In this document: one piece after another, positions 21,115-32,689 of the stretch
Layout: each line of letters opens with the position of its first letter
Numbering within the stretch: the stretch's first letter is position 1
DNA from: Linum tenue
Taxonomy: Eukaryota; Streptophyta; Magnoliopsida; Malpighiales; Linaceae
Assembly: GCA_946122785.1 (NCBI GenBank)
Contig: CAMGYJ010000011.1
Coordinates: forward strand, 35,924,513-35,988,512
Direction: 5' to 3'
Length of the DNA: 64,000 bases
Program-made: the position numbers and the translations under genes
The notes under the pieces: generated by a model
Seen by the model: only the letters and a program-made list of their open reading frames with translations
Told to the model about the DNA's origin: nothing
Databases searched by the model: none

Positions 21115-22650
21115 ATAGAAGTAAACTTTGAATTGTCTATATATACACTATATCATCCTATTAACCTACAACACCTAGACGACCTTGTTGGAGTTATATT
21201 TTAGGGTCCTTACGAAATTTTTCCAAGAGACGATCTCAAAATACTGTGTTTGTTACTTAGCTATACGTTAACAAATAGTGAAGAGAGAATAATGACATGG
21301 ATTGCATAAAAAAAATTATAATTATTTTATATGGTGTAGTTTCGACCTTGATTTGCTTTGCGGAGGAAGACTTTGAATTATACTATACTTGTGTATATTT
21401 TGATGAAGATTTTGATTATACCGTATAAGTGAGGAACGATTAAATTAAATAAAATTGAGTTTAACAAAATACATGGTTTATACTTTATACTAAAAAACTT
21501 CATAAAGAAAGGAACAAATTGAAAAGCAACTTTCTATTCCTCATCACTAGTTCCTGACGAAAACGAAAGGGGGAAATTAATGAAAAAATGAAAATTAAAT
21601 CTCTATCCTCATCCCAACCGTACAACCACTTATACCCATGCAGAAGCCCAAGCAGAGGAAACCTAATTGAAAGCACTTTCCCTCTCCATCTGTTCGCCTC
21701 CTCTCCCTCTCACGCCAAATCGGAGGAATTTGGAGAAATCACTTTGAACGGCGATATAATTTTGGGAGATTGCCGACATAAATCCCATGAAAGAAGCAAA
21801 TTTGCGGCATCTCATGGAAGATGGAACAACAAAGTGGCCCCAAGGAGATGATTCAGATCCTGGCTATTATATAGTCAATTTTATTTTAGGTGCAAACAAG
21901 AAACTAGGTAGGAAGATTCTCGAAGGAGTATTCTTGTAGGTGCTCTAAAATCTTCATATTCTTTCCAATTTTTTTAGTTCCAAACCATAATCGTTTCCAA
22001 ATCCTAATCCCTACACAAATAAATTTTTGTAGAGCGGATTCCCTGTTCTTGTTTGAGGAGATTGATCCTAAGTCGCACAGAACCTGTTCGGCACAAGGTG
22101 ATTTTCAGTTTGTTACATCAATCATTCAATTTTATGTGTTTATTAATCTCAGACGTTAAGTTAGAATTATTTATTAGGTTATGGCGTTCATTTGTTTTGG
22201 CTTTCTGGATTTTTGAACAAGAGGAAGAAGCAGAACATGCAAGCAGTCCGGGAAGGATGGAAATAAACGTTGGCGTTATGAAAGGGTGAACGTCTGGACG
22301 AAACATTGGACCTGGTGGAAGTAGTGCCTGAAAGCTACTCTTAAGTCTTAATAGGAGCAGATCAGGTGAGTAACCCGTGAGTAACCCATGAGTAATCCTT
22401 CTCATGTCCCCATATATTAGTCCCTTTTTTATTTAAATTAAATGCGAAAGAGCAGTAAGGTAAAATTGCATTTACCCCTATTTATTACTGACGCTAACTT
22501 TTGACCGGACCATATCAGCGTCTCATTTTCTCTCCTCGAAAAACCTTTAATTTTCCTTCTCTTAATCTTTAACGAACGATTTCTCACTCGTTATAAGTCG
22601 GAATTTAATTTTTTTGCACAGTTAGATCAGATTAATTGTGCTCTTCAAAA
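21115..22650. other. Intergenic; no gene supported
   Basis: Open frames at 21588-21851 and 22118-22405 have no recognisable similarity. A GAGTAACCC/GAGTAATCC direct motif set lies at 22370-22400 and is echoed inside the CACTA element at about 20310. Function is not apparent. Confidence 0.4.
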
Positions 22651-22749
22651 TGATATCCACTTTGAAGAGCATATGGTATTGACTGTACCATATGATATTG
22701 ACTGATATTAAATAAGAGCATACCATATGGTATGAAAAAAGTTGTCACA

Positions 22750-23165
22750 TCAATATATATTTCGTTATCACCCAATACCATATGGTATAGTGTGGTAATA
22801 TTAATATATAATTTGTTACCACCCAATACCATATGGTATAGTGTGGTAATATCAATATATATTTCGTTACCACTCAATATCATATGGTATAGTGTGATAA
22901 TATCAATATTTATTTCATTAGCACACAATACCATATGGTATAGTGTGCTAATATCACACAATATCATACAATACTATATGGTATAGTGCGGTAATATCAA
23001 TATATATTTCAATACCATATAATACTATATGATATAGTGCGGTAATATCAATATATATTTCATTACTACACAATACCATATGGTATAGTGTGGTAATATC
23101 AATATATATTTCGTTACCACACAATACCGTATGGTATAGTATGTTAATATCAATATATATTACCT
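22750..23165. repeat. 51-bp minisatellite with a palindrome in every unit
   Basis: Eight units are centred on ACCATATGGT or close variants at 22777, 22828, 22879, 22930, 22973, 23024, 23075 and 23126. The spacing is exactly 51 bases except for one of 43. Each unit reads TTCGTTACCAC then CAATACCATATGGTATAG then TGTGGTAATATCAATATATA, so the unit is nearly its own reverse complement around the centre. Isolated palindromic half-units extend back to about 22665. Because 51 is a multiple of three, repetitive frames stay open on both strands; these are not genes. Confidence 0.9.
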
Positions 23166-23720
23166 AAAAGAAAAAAACAGAAGAAGGGAGAGGAAAAAAA
23201 ACTCGTCTTCTATCTCGTCTCATTTCCTCCGCAATCAAGAACACCAAACGCCAAAAAAAGGAGAAAGACCAAAATCGAGACCAGCGAGTTCATGAAGAGA
23301 AGAAACACAATGAAAGAGGGTGGCTGCAATTTTTCTTCGTCGATTGCTTGAGAAAAAAAACGAAAAAGAAGATAAGGAAGCAGATCTAGATATGGAGAAT
23401 GAGATTGGGAGAGAAAAAAGGAATAGAGAAAGAGAAAGGATCTGAAAAGGAGATTGGCAGAGAAAAAAGAAAGAGGAGGAAGGGAGAAAGAGAAAAGAGA
23501 GTTGCAGAGAAATGATTCTCTCTCCTCCTTTGAAAAGACAGCCATTAAAAGTGGTCTTTTTTTTGAAAAAGCAGTCATTAAAATCGAAATATAATAAAAA
23601 TTAAAATTTATAAATGGACAAAAATGCCCTTATGGACCCCGCATTCAGCCCAGCCCATGATGGATCCGCACCCTAGATATACGGTGTGCGTGCAGTTACT
23701 GATAAATCAGTAACCAGTGG
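23166..23720. other. Purine-rich spacer; no gene seen
   Basis: Plus-strand A/G-rich tract, about 23170-23500. The long minus-strand frame across it is a composition artefact rich in Phe, Leu and Ser. Confidence 0.4.
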
Positions 23721-24146
23721 TTAGACCAACTCTAATATGCAAGACCCCAAATTTGGGGATTGCCCTCATTTTTTACAATTTGGCTCCAATGCTACCAACC
23801 TCAAATTTGGGGATCTCCATTTTATCCATGTTTACATTTACTTAAAAATGCACTTATCGAAGCCTTAATATAATTCGTTAATCTTAATTTTTGTATAGTT
23901 CGTCATTATTTTAAGATACAAATTTTTCGATAGAATTTTTTCAAATTTCGAGACCGAATTTTTTTTGGCGAAAAAATTATGGACCTAATTTTGGTTTACA
24001 CACAACACTTGAAAATGATAAAGGTAAAGGAGTTCACATAATAATTTAAATGATACAACTTAGAGATTACACGCAACACTTGCTAATGATAAAGCTTAAA
24101 AATAACACACAACACTTGAAATGATAAAGATGAAACACATAACATG

Positions 24147-25292
24147 TCAATAATCGCCCAGAATGGAACAGTAATTCGCGTAATCTCCTCCTCCTCCTCC
24201 ACCTTCATCTCCTCCTCCACTCTCATCTCCTCCTCCGGTCTGACTTGCGTTGGATGAATAGTTGGGAACAGAGTTGGGATTATCTTGATCATATCCTAGA
24301 ATCCGGTTTTGCTGAATTTTGTAATACCTCCTCTTTCTTTGTGTCAACTTCGACAAGTTCTTTTCAAGAAGATCAAGGTTGTCCCGAAATAGTGTTGTTT
24401 CCCTCTCTTTTTTCTCAACTTCCCACTTTTCTTGATCACATTTTGATTTTTTTTTCTTAGAATTCCATCCTTTTTCGCTCATACTCAGTCCTCGAAGCAT
24501 GTCTCTCCTTCATCTCACTTCCATACTCCAGCAATTGAGCAGTGTATCTCTCTGATGACTCATCAACCCCCTTTCCTTTCTTCTTAGCCGCCTTCTGTTT
24601 GTCGCGTCCAGCAGGGCGAGATATGACGAAGGGTGGAGTATCTTCGACGAAGGGTGGAGTTTCCCCGACGAAGGGGGGAGTTTCTTCATCTCCTTTTGTG
24701 TCATTGAGGTCTGTCTGTGGTGTTGATTGATAACCTTGACTCATGGGAGAACCATCAGTACCTTGACTCATGAGGTTTTGATGTGAAGACGGCATTGCTA
24801 TAATAGTATGGAATTTTTGGCATTTCTTCAAGATCCACCAGCAATGACCAATATTCCAACCCTTCTCTCCGGTCTCACTTAAATACAGTTGTTCTGGCAT
24901 ATACTCCTATATGTATGAATGAATGAGATGGAGAAGGAGTTAGAAAATAGAACACACGTACTAATGAGCGAGTTAGAAAATAACAGCAATAGTGACAGAA
25001 TACATACCACATCTTGTTGATTCGTGCCACTTGGTTGATTCCTCTCTGCCCTTTGGATAGCTGAATTCCAACACTTACAGAATTTGGTGATTGTGCCCAT
25101 TCGACCAGACATACTTTTGATGGTACGAGATGAGTTTCGATCGTTGACTCGATATTGCGCCGCCACTCTATCCCAAAACTTTCTAGTTCGTTGATTGACG
25201 CCCACAGCTCCATCTTCTGATATCATGACCCAAGAATTGCACAAGTTCTTATCTTCCTCCACTTTCCAATTCTCTCCTCTCTTGCTTGTCAT
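24147..25292 (-). pseudogene. Harbinger ORF1: Myb/trihelix-like DNA-binding protein, frameshifted
   Basis: Exon 1 (25292-25008) encodes a Myb/SANT-like region: WKVEEDKNLCNSWV, then RTRKFWDRVAAQYRVN, then RTIKSMSGRMGTITKFCKCW. The same pattern occurs in plant proteins that partner Harbinger transposases. Exon 2 starts at 24906 in phase (EYMPEQLYLSETGEKGWNIG, then HCWWILKK) and carries three TPPFV repeats and an RPAGRDKQKAAKKKGKG basic stretch. The frame stops at 24457. The expected coiled-coil tail (EKWEVEKKERETTLFRDNLD and on) continues in another frame from about 24500 down to 24147. So a one-base indel between 24457 and 24500 has split the C-terminus. In this superfamily ORF1 is needed with the transposase for mobility and nuclear import. 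Confidence 0.75.
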
Positions 25293-25411
25293 TGTTTGGT
25301 TTTTAGGGAGAGAAATATGATAGAAAGGGTGATGAAGTTGACAGAAAATTTCAATTTAGTAAGAATGAGATGTAGAGAGTTGAGAGGATGTTTGAATATA
25401 TAGAGAATTTA

Positions 25412-25601
25412 TGACTGTTAGATGTTACCGTTGGTAGGTAAGGCTGTTAGGTAGCACGTGTTAGGTATGTCAATGGTAGGTAGCACATGTTCGAATATGA
25501 CCGTTTGATGTTACCATTTGAATCTGACCGTTAGATGTTACCGTTGCCCGTTGGTAGGTAAGGCTGTTAGGTAGCACATGTTAGGTATTTCATTGGTAGG
25601 T
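25412..25601. promoter_or_regulatory. Direct repeats in the divergent Harbinger promoter region
   Basis: Two copies of a block containing GGTAGGTAAGGCTGTTAGG then TAGCAC(G/A)TGTTAGGTAT lie at about 25412-25481 and 25529-25601, between the two start codons. TAGCACRTG may be a transposase- or Myb-binding word; that is inference. Confidence 0.45.
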
Positions 25602-25743
25602 AAGACAAGTTTGGATGCCCGTTCGGATATAAATACAAATCCATCATTTGCTCATCAATCAATACTTGTCTGAAACTTCCTCCAATTTCTAAATCAAACA
25701 CATCCATAAACTTCTCCACATTTCTAAAAAACACACATCTATC

Positions 25744-27027
25744 ATGAGTTCCTCAGATTACTCATCGTCTGGAGGAGAAGAAGAGATGGAAGAGTTGGAT
25801 CTATTTCACTATCGCCGTTTGACTTTAATCGGGCGGAGGATTGAGGAAGCTTCCTCCTCACGTCGTCGTTCAACAAGTCGCACCAACATTGATCGTGAAA
25901 GGGTCTCAGGTCATGACCTCCTTATGCAGGATTACTTCAATCCAAATCCAACATACGATGCCCGCATATTCAGAAGGCGTTTTCGTATGCAGCCATGACT
26001 ATTCAATCGCATAATGGGTGATGTTGTGAGGTATGATCCCTCTTTTGCTCGAAGGAGTGATGCCGTTGGTCACCTAGGCCTATCGCCGGAGCAAAAGCTT
26101 ACTAGTGCCCTGCGCATGCTAGCTTATGGCTCTCCAGCTGATCAACTTGATAACTATGTGCGAATGGGTGAGAGCACTGTACTGGAAGTCTTCAGGAAGT
26201 TTTGCAGAGCCATTGTCGGGATGTACTCATCGACATACCTTCGTGCACCAACTCCTTGTGATCTAAGTATTCTGCTTCACAAAGCCTCACAACGCGAATT
26301 CCCTGGTATGATTCGGTCAATTGATTGCATGCACTGGGAGTGGAGGAATTGTCCTACTTCTTGGACTGGGCAGTACCTGGGGCACAACCGTAAACCAACA
26401 ATCATTCTCGAGACAGTGGCTTCGTACAACACCTGGATATGGCATACTTTCTTCGGCCCGCCTGGGTCGAATAATGACATCAATGTTCTGGGGATGTCTC
26501 TAGTGTTTGACCGTATCCTCAACGGATCCGCTCCACGAGTACGATTTGAGGTAAACGGTCATACCTATGATCAATGTTATTATTTGGCTGGTGGTATTTA
26601 TCCTTCATGGTCAACTTTAGTGAAAACATTCAGCAATCCAAGCTCAAACATAGAAGCATTGTTTGCTCGATGTCAAGAAGCACATCGAAAAGACGTAAAG
26701 CGGGCCTTTGGAATTCTTCAAGCTAGATGGGCAATCGTTCGTGGCCCTGCGAGATCTTGGGATGTTGCCACAATTAATGATATAATGTTGACATACATTA
26801 TATTGCACAACATGATAATCGAGGATGAGCAAGTTGATTCTGACGATGAGATGGAAGATAGTCTTGATTATGAGATCCACGACCAACAACCAACTAATGT
26901 CAACAGAGATATTCCAACTCTAACTGAGTACTTGGCTAGGAATAGTAGGCTTCGTGCTGCACCAACACATCATGGGCTTCGTCAGGACTTGGTCGAGCAT
27001 ATTTGGAACTTGCATGGAAATAATTAG
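25744..27027 (+). pseudogene. PIF/Harbinger DDE transposase with a nonsense codon and changed catalytic residues
   Basis: One continuous frame of 428 codons is interrupted only by TGA at 25996-25998. It starts MSSSDYSSSGGEEEMEELDL and ends EHIWNLHGNN. Family landmarks are LGLSPEQKLTSALRMLAYG, then IRSIDCMHWEWRNCP (first catalytic Asp), FFGPPGSNNDINVL (second Asp), YYLAGGIYPSWSTLVKTFSN and KDVKRAFGILQARWAIVRGP. In active relatives the last two read ADGIYP and DVERAFG. Here the Asp codon is GGT (26590-26592) and the catalytic Glu codon is AAG (26698-26700). The protein would therefore be catalytically dead even without the stop. A CGA-to-TGA change would explain the stop. The rest of the frame is uninterrupted to its normal length. 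Confidence 0.88.
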
Positions 27028-27383
27028 TTATTGTTGTTGCTTGATATTGATGTTGGGATGTTTGTAATTCAATTTAAAGTTGTAGTTGGTGACAATTTGA
27101 TTTGTAAATCAAGAACGTATTTTCAATTCAATAATATATTTTCCATTCTTAGTTCGAATTATTTTTTGTGTACACAACTTCAAGATAATAAGCATAATTT
27201 TAAATAAAATGAATTCAATTTAAATCATCTTAGGAAATAAAATAAATTAACCAAACTATTAAACACAAATTAAATAGACAACCTTCACTTAATTAATACA
27301 AACATTAATTCACTAACCTTCACTTATTAATTATATAACCATCATTAATAAACACTTAATGAAAAATTAAAAAAAAAGGCAGA

Positions 27384-27435
27384 ACAACCGCCAGGGCTGT
27401 GCGCGTGCGCCGCACCGCCCAACCCTGGCGGTTGT
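27384..27435. repeat. GC-rich perfect inverted repeat
   Basis: Arms ACAACCGCCAGGG (27384-27396) and CCCTGGCGGTTGT (27423-27435) enclose a 26-base GC-rich loop in otherwise AT-rich DNA. Neither a poly-T tract nor a coding context suggests a terminator. It may be an element end or a cruciform-prone site. Confidence 0.6.
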
Positions 27436-27599
27436 CCCGCCCCACCCCCAATTTGCTCCCTTATCTCCCCCATAATTGACGAATCCTCTATTTCCTCCCC
27501 CTCCATATTTGGAGACCCAAATGGATAATTAAAGACTTTGTGGATATTAGCAAATAATTGGAAAAAAATTCCGCCACCATGTAGAGATCGGGTTGGATC

Positions 27600-30500
27600 C
27601 AGTCCTTAAACCTAAAACTTAAGGAGTTTCTTAAGCTTTTCTTGACCAATAGGAAGAGGAGAGAGAAGAGGAAGATCTAACTACCTAAAAGGGCAAATAG
27701 GGTATTGCTTAATAAAATTTAATGTAATTAAATAGAAATCCGAATTTAATGTAGTTAAATATTATTATTAAATATTTAATAGAAATGGTAGTTACTATTT
27801 AACAATTTAAATTCGAAATTAAAAAATGGTCACCCTCCCTCTGTCCCTGGAGGCATTATTAACATTTACAATGACATTATCAACGTTTACGAATGAATTA
27901 TTATCCATATATCTCATTATTATTAACGATTATAATATACTTATCAATAGTTAAAAATTACATTATTAACAATTTTAGTTCAATTGCTAACGATTTATAT
28001 TTTAGTCATCAACGCTTTTGATAGATTCATTAAACTTAAGTCACATCATCATTAATGGTTTGAATAGCATTATTATTGGTTTACAACATCGTTATTAACA
28101 ATTAACATTTTTCACATCATGTTGGAAACTAGCCAATGACACCAAATTGTTAATAACCATACAACAAATCTTGATAATGGTATTGCATTTCATTGGAAAC
28201 AAGCACAAAAATAATAAAATATTTCGAATCAATGTTAAGCATCAAATTCCATAAAAAAAAAACTTTCACATGTTATATTTCGTTCAAAACTAAAACAAAA
28301 GATTAACCCTAAAAATTTCTCTAACCATTAATAACAATATTGTAAACTATTAATAACTAACTTGTTTTTCGTTGAAAATGAAAGTAAAATCATTAACAAT
28401 GACCGGAAGTTCCTTTACTTGGGCAAGCTTCACAAAAGCTGCCTCCCTCCTTAAAAAGGGTTGTGCCTGGAATATCAAGAATGGTAAGCACACTAAGTTT
28501 TGGCTTGATCCCTGGGTTTTGCAGGTCCCTCTCAAGGAGATAGCTATTGGCCAGCTGCCGACAGGAAGCGAGGAGAAGACTGTAGCTGACTTTGTGCACG
28601 ATGATGGGACCTGGCGGACGGATTTGTTCGAGGGACTCCTCCCCCCAGCCATCTCCCAAAAGATCCTTAGCGTGGCGGTGGATAAACTATCCACAGAGGA
28701 CGACACTCTCTTCTAGTCAGCCTCCTCGGACGGAAACTTCTCAGCCCGATCAGCCTTCAACCTCAGTAATGATCACCAGCAGGATGTGGATGAACCCCTT
28801 TGGAAGGCAATTTGGAAGCTCCCGGTCGCCGAAAGAGTGAGAAGCTTTACCTGGCTAGTCGCTTTGGGAAGGATTGCCACGAATGGACTTCGATACACTA
28901 GGAAGGTAGCGGATGACCCCTCATGCTATAGATGCAGTGGCCAGCCTGAGACGGTCCTTCATACTCTGAGAGACTGCTCACCAGCGAGTTTCTTCTGGTC
29001 TCGAAGAGTGCCTCCTTCCCGGCAACACTCCTTCTTCAGCTCTAATCTAAGGGATTGGTTGCGGGATAACATCTTGAGCAACGACAGCATGGCCACAGGA
29101 ATGGATTGGTCGGCCTTCTTCTGCACCGCTTGCTGGCTCATCTGGAAGAACAGGTCGACAGCCTGCTTTAAAGGTATGGGGGCAGCTCTCTCTCCTCATT
29201 CTCTTGAACATTCTATTATGGCAAAAACCAAGCTCTGGCACGATGCTTGGAATGCGCCGTCCCGCCTCCCCAGTAACAGACAGGCTCCAGCGGAACGGGT
29301 CTTGGCGCACGTTGGATGGACGCCCCCACCTGAAGGATGGTTATCCCTGCATGTCGACGGTGCTTCTTCAGGGAATCCTGGTCCCGCCGGGGCGGGTGGT
29401 GTTCTCCGAGATTCGAGTGGCAGGTGGGTTGCAGGTTTCGTTGCGAACCTTGGTGCGGCGACGGCTGCTCTCTCTGAGCTGTGGGCTATTAGCTATGGGC
29501 TTGACATTGCGCGGAAAGCTGGCTGCAGATTCCTCCAGGTGGCCTCGGACTCCCAACTGGCGATTCAGCTGATCAGTACTCGGCAGGACCCGATCCACCC
29601 TTATGCGACCTTGTTGACAGCTATTAGGAGGAAGATTGGAAGTGACTGGGTGGTACGCATAGCTCATACATACCGGGAAGGGAATAGAGTCGCGGACTGG
29701 CTCTCGAAGCACAGTCTCGTCTATCCCTACGGTATGCATGAACTTGCGGATCCACCCAATGGAGTGGCTTCGATTCTCAGGGATGATATGCTTGGGACTA
29801 CTTTTGAGAGGCGTATCATTGCCTCCCCCCACCCCCCTCTGTAATCTCCCCTGTAACTGTTTCTTGTTCTTGGCCTCGGCCTCCTTCCAATGCAAAAAAA
29901 AAAAAACCATACCATGTTTATTAATAACTCTTTACATAAAAAATGCTTATACAGTTATACCCTAACTCTAAACACAAACATCATTAATTAATAACGTTTT
30001 GAAAAACATTATGATTGATTTGCAACATTCTTCTTAACAAGATGCATGTTTTCATATCATGTTGAGCAATTGATTTTTGTATAACATTTTCACGTGATGA
30101 TGATTGTATATTGTTAATGATACCTCACATAAACGTTGATAATGTTACGTTGCATCGTTAACAATTATCTTATTTAAAAAAAAATCAGTTAACAATTGTC
30201 TTAAAAATGTTGATAATGATGGTTGTTAACGTATAAGATGTTGAAAAAATTGCGAGATATTATTAACAATGACTTCTTAAATAATTACATTAAAATTACA
30301 TACAAAACAACACTTTAAATCGTTAATAATGTATACGTATATCGTTGAAAATGCATGAAAAAAAATTGATAATAACTCATGACCAACATAAAAGTTTGTA
30401 TCCCACTCATTGGCGCACCAAGACAACTAATTACACTAATCCATCACTACCAAACGAGAAGAAATGGAAGGGTTAAGACTTCACTGCTACTCACGCGCGT

Positions 30501-31020
30501 TCCTCTAGGTTCCGGACGATGGAGGAAATCTTACACTAATCCTCACGTTCCTCTGGCTTCAACATCGGCGGGCCGGCCGGAGGAAGAAATCTTATACCTG
30601 CGTCGACGAGGTGAGTTGGAAGGGTTGACACGGCAGATGTATGACGAACGACAACTCTCCAAAAAGATGGAAGGCACTGCAGAAGACGGGCTGCTCCTCT
30701 GGACGCGGGGTGCGACTAATGAAGACGGTTTCGTCCCTGGAGCAATAACGTCGTAGGGAAAGCTGAAAGAGAGCAGACCGCCGACGCTGAAGCTAGAGAC
30801 GGTTGGCGCTAAAGTTTTATTAGATAATTCCTTAATTCATGCGGCTGGTCATTAAATATATTTTCCTAATTAGTTTTATTATAATTATAATACCATATCT
30901 ACTACCCCTAACTAATTAATAACCACTAACTACCCATTAACTACTGGAGATTAATCTAATGGCCTATATTCACTTAAGAAACTTCTTAAGTCTAATGACT
31001 TAAGGACCTGAACCCACTCC
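27600..31020. mobile_element. Long-TIR element rich in TTAACAAT-like words, carrying a LINE
   Basis: The left sequence GGTTGGATCCAGTCCTTAA...AGGAGTTTCTTAAG (27591-27636) recurs inverted at 30972-31018 (GGGTTCAGGTCCTTAAG...AGAAGTTTCTTAAG). The interior on both sides of a LINE is dominated by ATTAACAATT, ATTATTAACG and GTTAATAATG words (27840-28370 and 29915-30380), a composition found nowhere else in the window. No target duplication was fixed and no transposase seen, so the class is unknown. Confidence 0.45.
28372..29906 (+). mobile_element. 5'-truncated LINE with poly(A), one nonsense codon
   Basis: The C-terminal part of a plant L1-type ORF2: a post-RT domain (SFTWASFTKAASLLKKGCAW), zinc-finger-like RVT region (CYRCSGQPETVLHTLRDC) and an RNase H domain with acidic sites in LHVDGASSGNPGPAG, ALSELWAISYG, ASDSQLAIQ and GNRVADWLS. 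The frame 28372-29844 is continuous except for TAG at 28714-28716, where a Trp would be expected (DTLF*SASSDG). An A-rich tail at 29893-29906 ends the insertion. RT and endonuclease are missing because of 5' truncation. The word TATTAATAACT occurs on both sides (28348 and 29919), but it is common locally and not directly at the tail, so it is not claimed as a target duplication. Confidence 0.85.
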
Positions 31021-32689
31021 TGTAGCGATTAGGTTGATGTTTTTAAGGAGGACACTTAATTCATTTTAATTATTAATAGAATATGTTTAGAGAAAGGACA
31101 CTTCTTTCCCCGTTGGATTTTTTTATTGTGGTAACCTACTTTCTTTCCCTATTGGATTGATACGTCAAATAGTGGTATGAACATAATTTATCCACAAATC
31201 AAACATTTTCACAAAAAAATCTCATGACATACTAAGTTAATGGTCAATTAGTATTGGTTTAGAGTTAATCCGAGACAGTTATAACACACATTCAATAAAA
31301 TATTAACTTTAGAAATATATATAGTTTACGACAATAATCAAAATCATTGAGTATTTTCAATTATGATTGAGAAATGAGTCTATAATCTATCAATTTCTCA
31401 TAAACCTGAATAGAGAATATACTCAAGAGACTACAAAATATTTAATAGTAGGATGTTATGAAAAAAATTATTTTTCTTTTGAAGATAGCATGGCACAAGG
31501 ATAAGTTTTTTTTAACATAAAACGTAATTGGTCCGACTTACGGTTGGTAGATCTAGATAAATATTATCTGTAGTGAATTATCCAATCAGGGAAAAAATTA
31601 TATAATTTTTAAACCTTGAATGTAAGCACGTATGTTCAGTTTCATAAGAAAGTTATTTTATATCTCCACAAACTGTGATTGAATATGGTTTACCTCAATC
31701 TAAAGCAACGACTAACACTTATCGGTTTATAATCACTTCAATTATTTTATATTAAAAAATTATTACTCGCCATCTTATATTTTTATAAATGAATTTACAT
31801 AAGTAAAAGTTGAAGAAAATAGATCAACCATTAAAAATATTGCAAGAAGGAAACAAATTAGCAAGCGTAGAGAAGAAAGAGAAAATTGATGGTGGAGATC
31901 CAAGTTTCAGTTTGGTTTGATAAATCTTTTAATCATAAGTTAGTTCTTTGGTTTAGGTTTTTTTTTTCACTTTCATCTTTACGTGGATTAATCGGTTAGG
32001 ATATAAGTTTTTAATCAAAACTCTATAATGCATGTTTTTTTGTTTTGTTTCTAGAATAGAATTATTTGAATTCTTTTATCGTATCAAATACAATTTTATA
32101 TTTGCTTCGACAATTGTTAAATATATCATTTACTAAATATATCCGTCCAACAGATGGGCCCTAATCTAGTTTATATACTTATAATTTATTTGTTTATAAG
32201 ACACTCGTTCGTTAATTATGGTTTAATGTTGGTTAACCATCAGAGTGTGAACCTCTCACTACACCTGTTCAGTTCAAACAGTATTGGTCCAAATAACTGC
32301 AATCGTGTAAGTATCAATTTATTTGGTTTGTGCTTAAGTGAGAACCACACAGGTTCCCGACAGTTGCGATTTAACCACAAAGCCGTGTAGGTTCCTTAAA
32401 ATTACGATTTAACCGAAAAACCATAATTCTATTCCCGTTCTATACAGAATACATTCCATTTCGCTAGCCAAGAGACCATGTTTATTTATTTTATTTTCTC
32501 GTGATATAAATTCAAAAGGATGATGGTTGTTGCAAAAAGTTCAATATAAAGAAGTATAATTATTTTTAATTAAATTTTGATATCACTAGATAAAAAAAAA
32601 AAAATTCCAAAAGCTCAATCGTATGACCAAGAAATATAGACCTCAATTTACAAACCAAACAAAACCCATGACCGAAAATCAAAACCCAC
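31021..32689. other. AT-rich intergenic DNA; nothing recognised
   Basis: No coding similarity on either strand. The frame at 32154-32390 is not supported by homology or composition. Confidence 0.5.

Larger units (their letters stand above)
23722..27560. mobile_element. PIF/Harbinger-type DNA transposon with divergent ORF1 and transposase; ends uncertain
   Basis: It contains both genes typical of the superfamily: a Myb/trihelix-like DNA-binding ORF1 (minus) and a DDE transposase (plus). They are transcribed away from a shared 450-bp region. A candidate left end is TTA followed by GACCAACTCTAATATGC at about 23722. The right end near 27500-27560 has only weak similarity, so the limits are provisional. 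Both genes are mutated (see their entries), so the copy is probably inactive but could have been autonomous recently. Confidence 0.6.

Noticed and set aside
22632..22986. Open frames of 84 and 111 residues with YHMVLG repeats
   Set aside because: Product of the 51-bp palindromic minisatellite, whose period is a multiple of three on both strands.
23210..23578. 122-residue minus-strand frame rich in Phe and Leu
   Set aside because: Reads a purine-rich tract; no family motif and no plausible gene context.
28348..29929. TATTAATAACT as target duplication of the LINE at 28372
   Set aside because: The word is common in the motif-rich surroundings and is separated from the poly(A) by about a dozen bases.
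30379..30756. 125-residue plus-strand frame
   Set aside because: No recognisable similarity, lies in the interior of a long-TIR element, no leader or splice signals worth calling.
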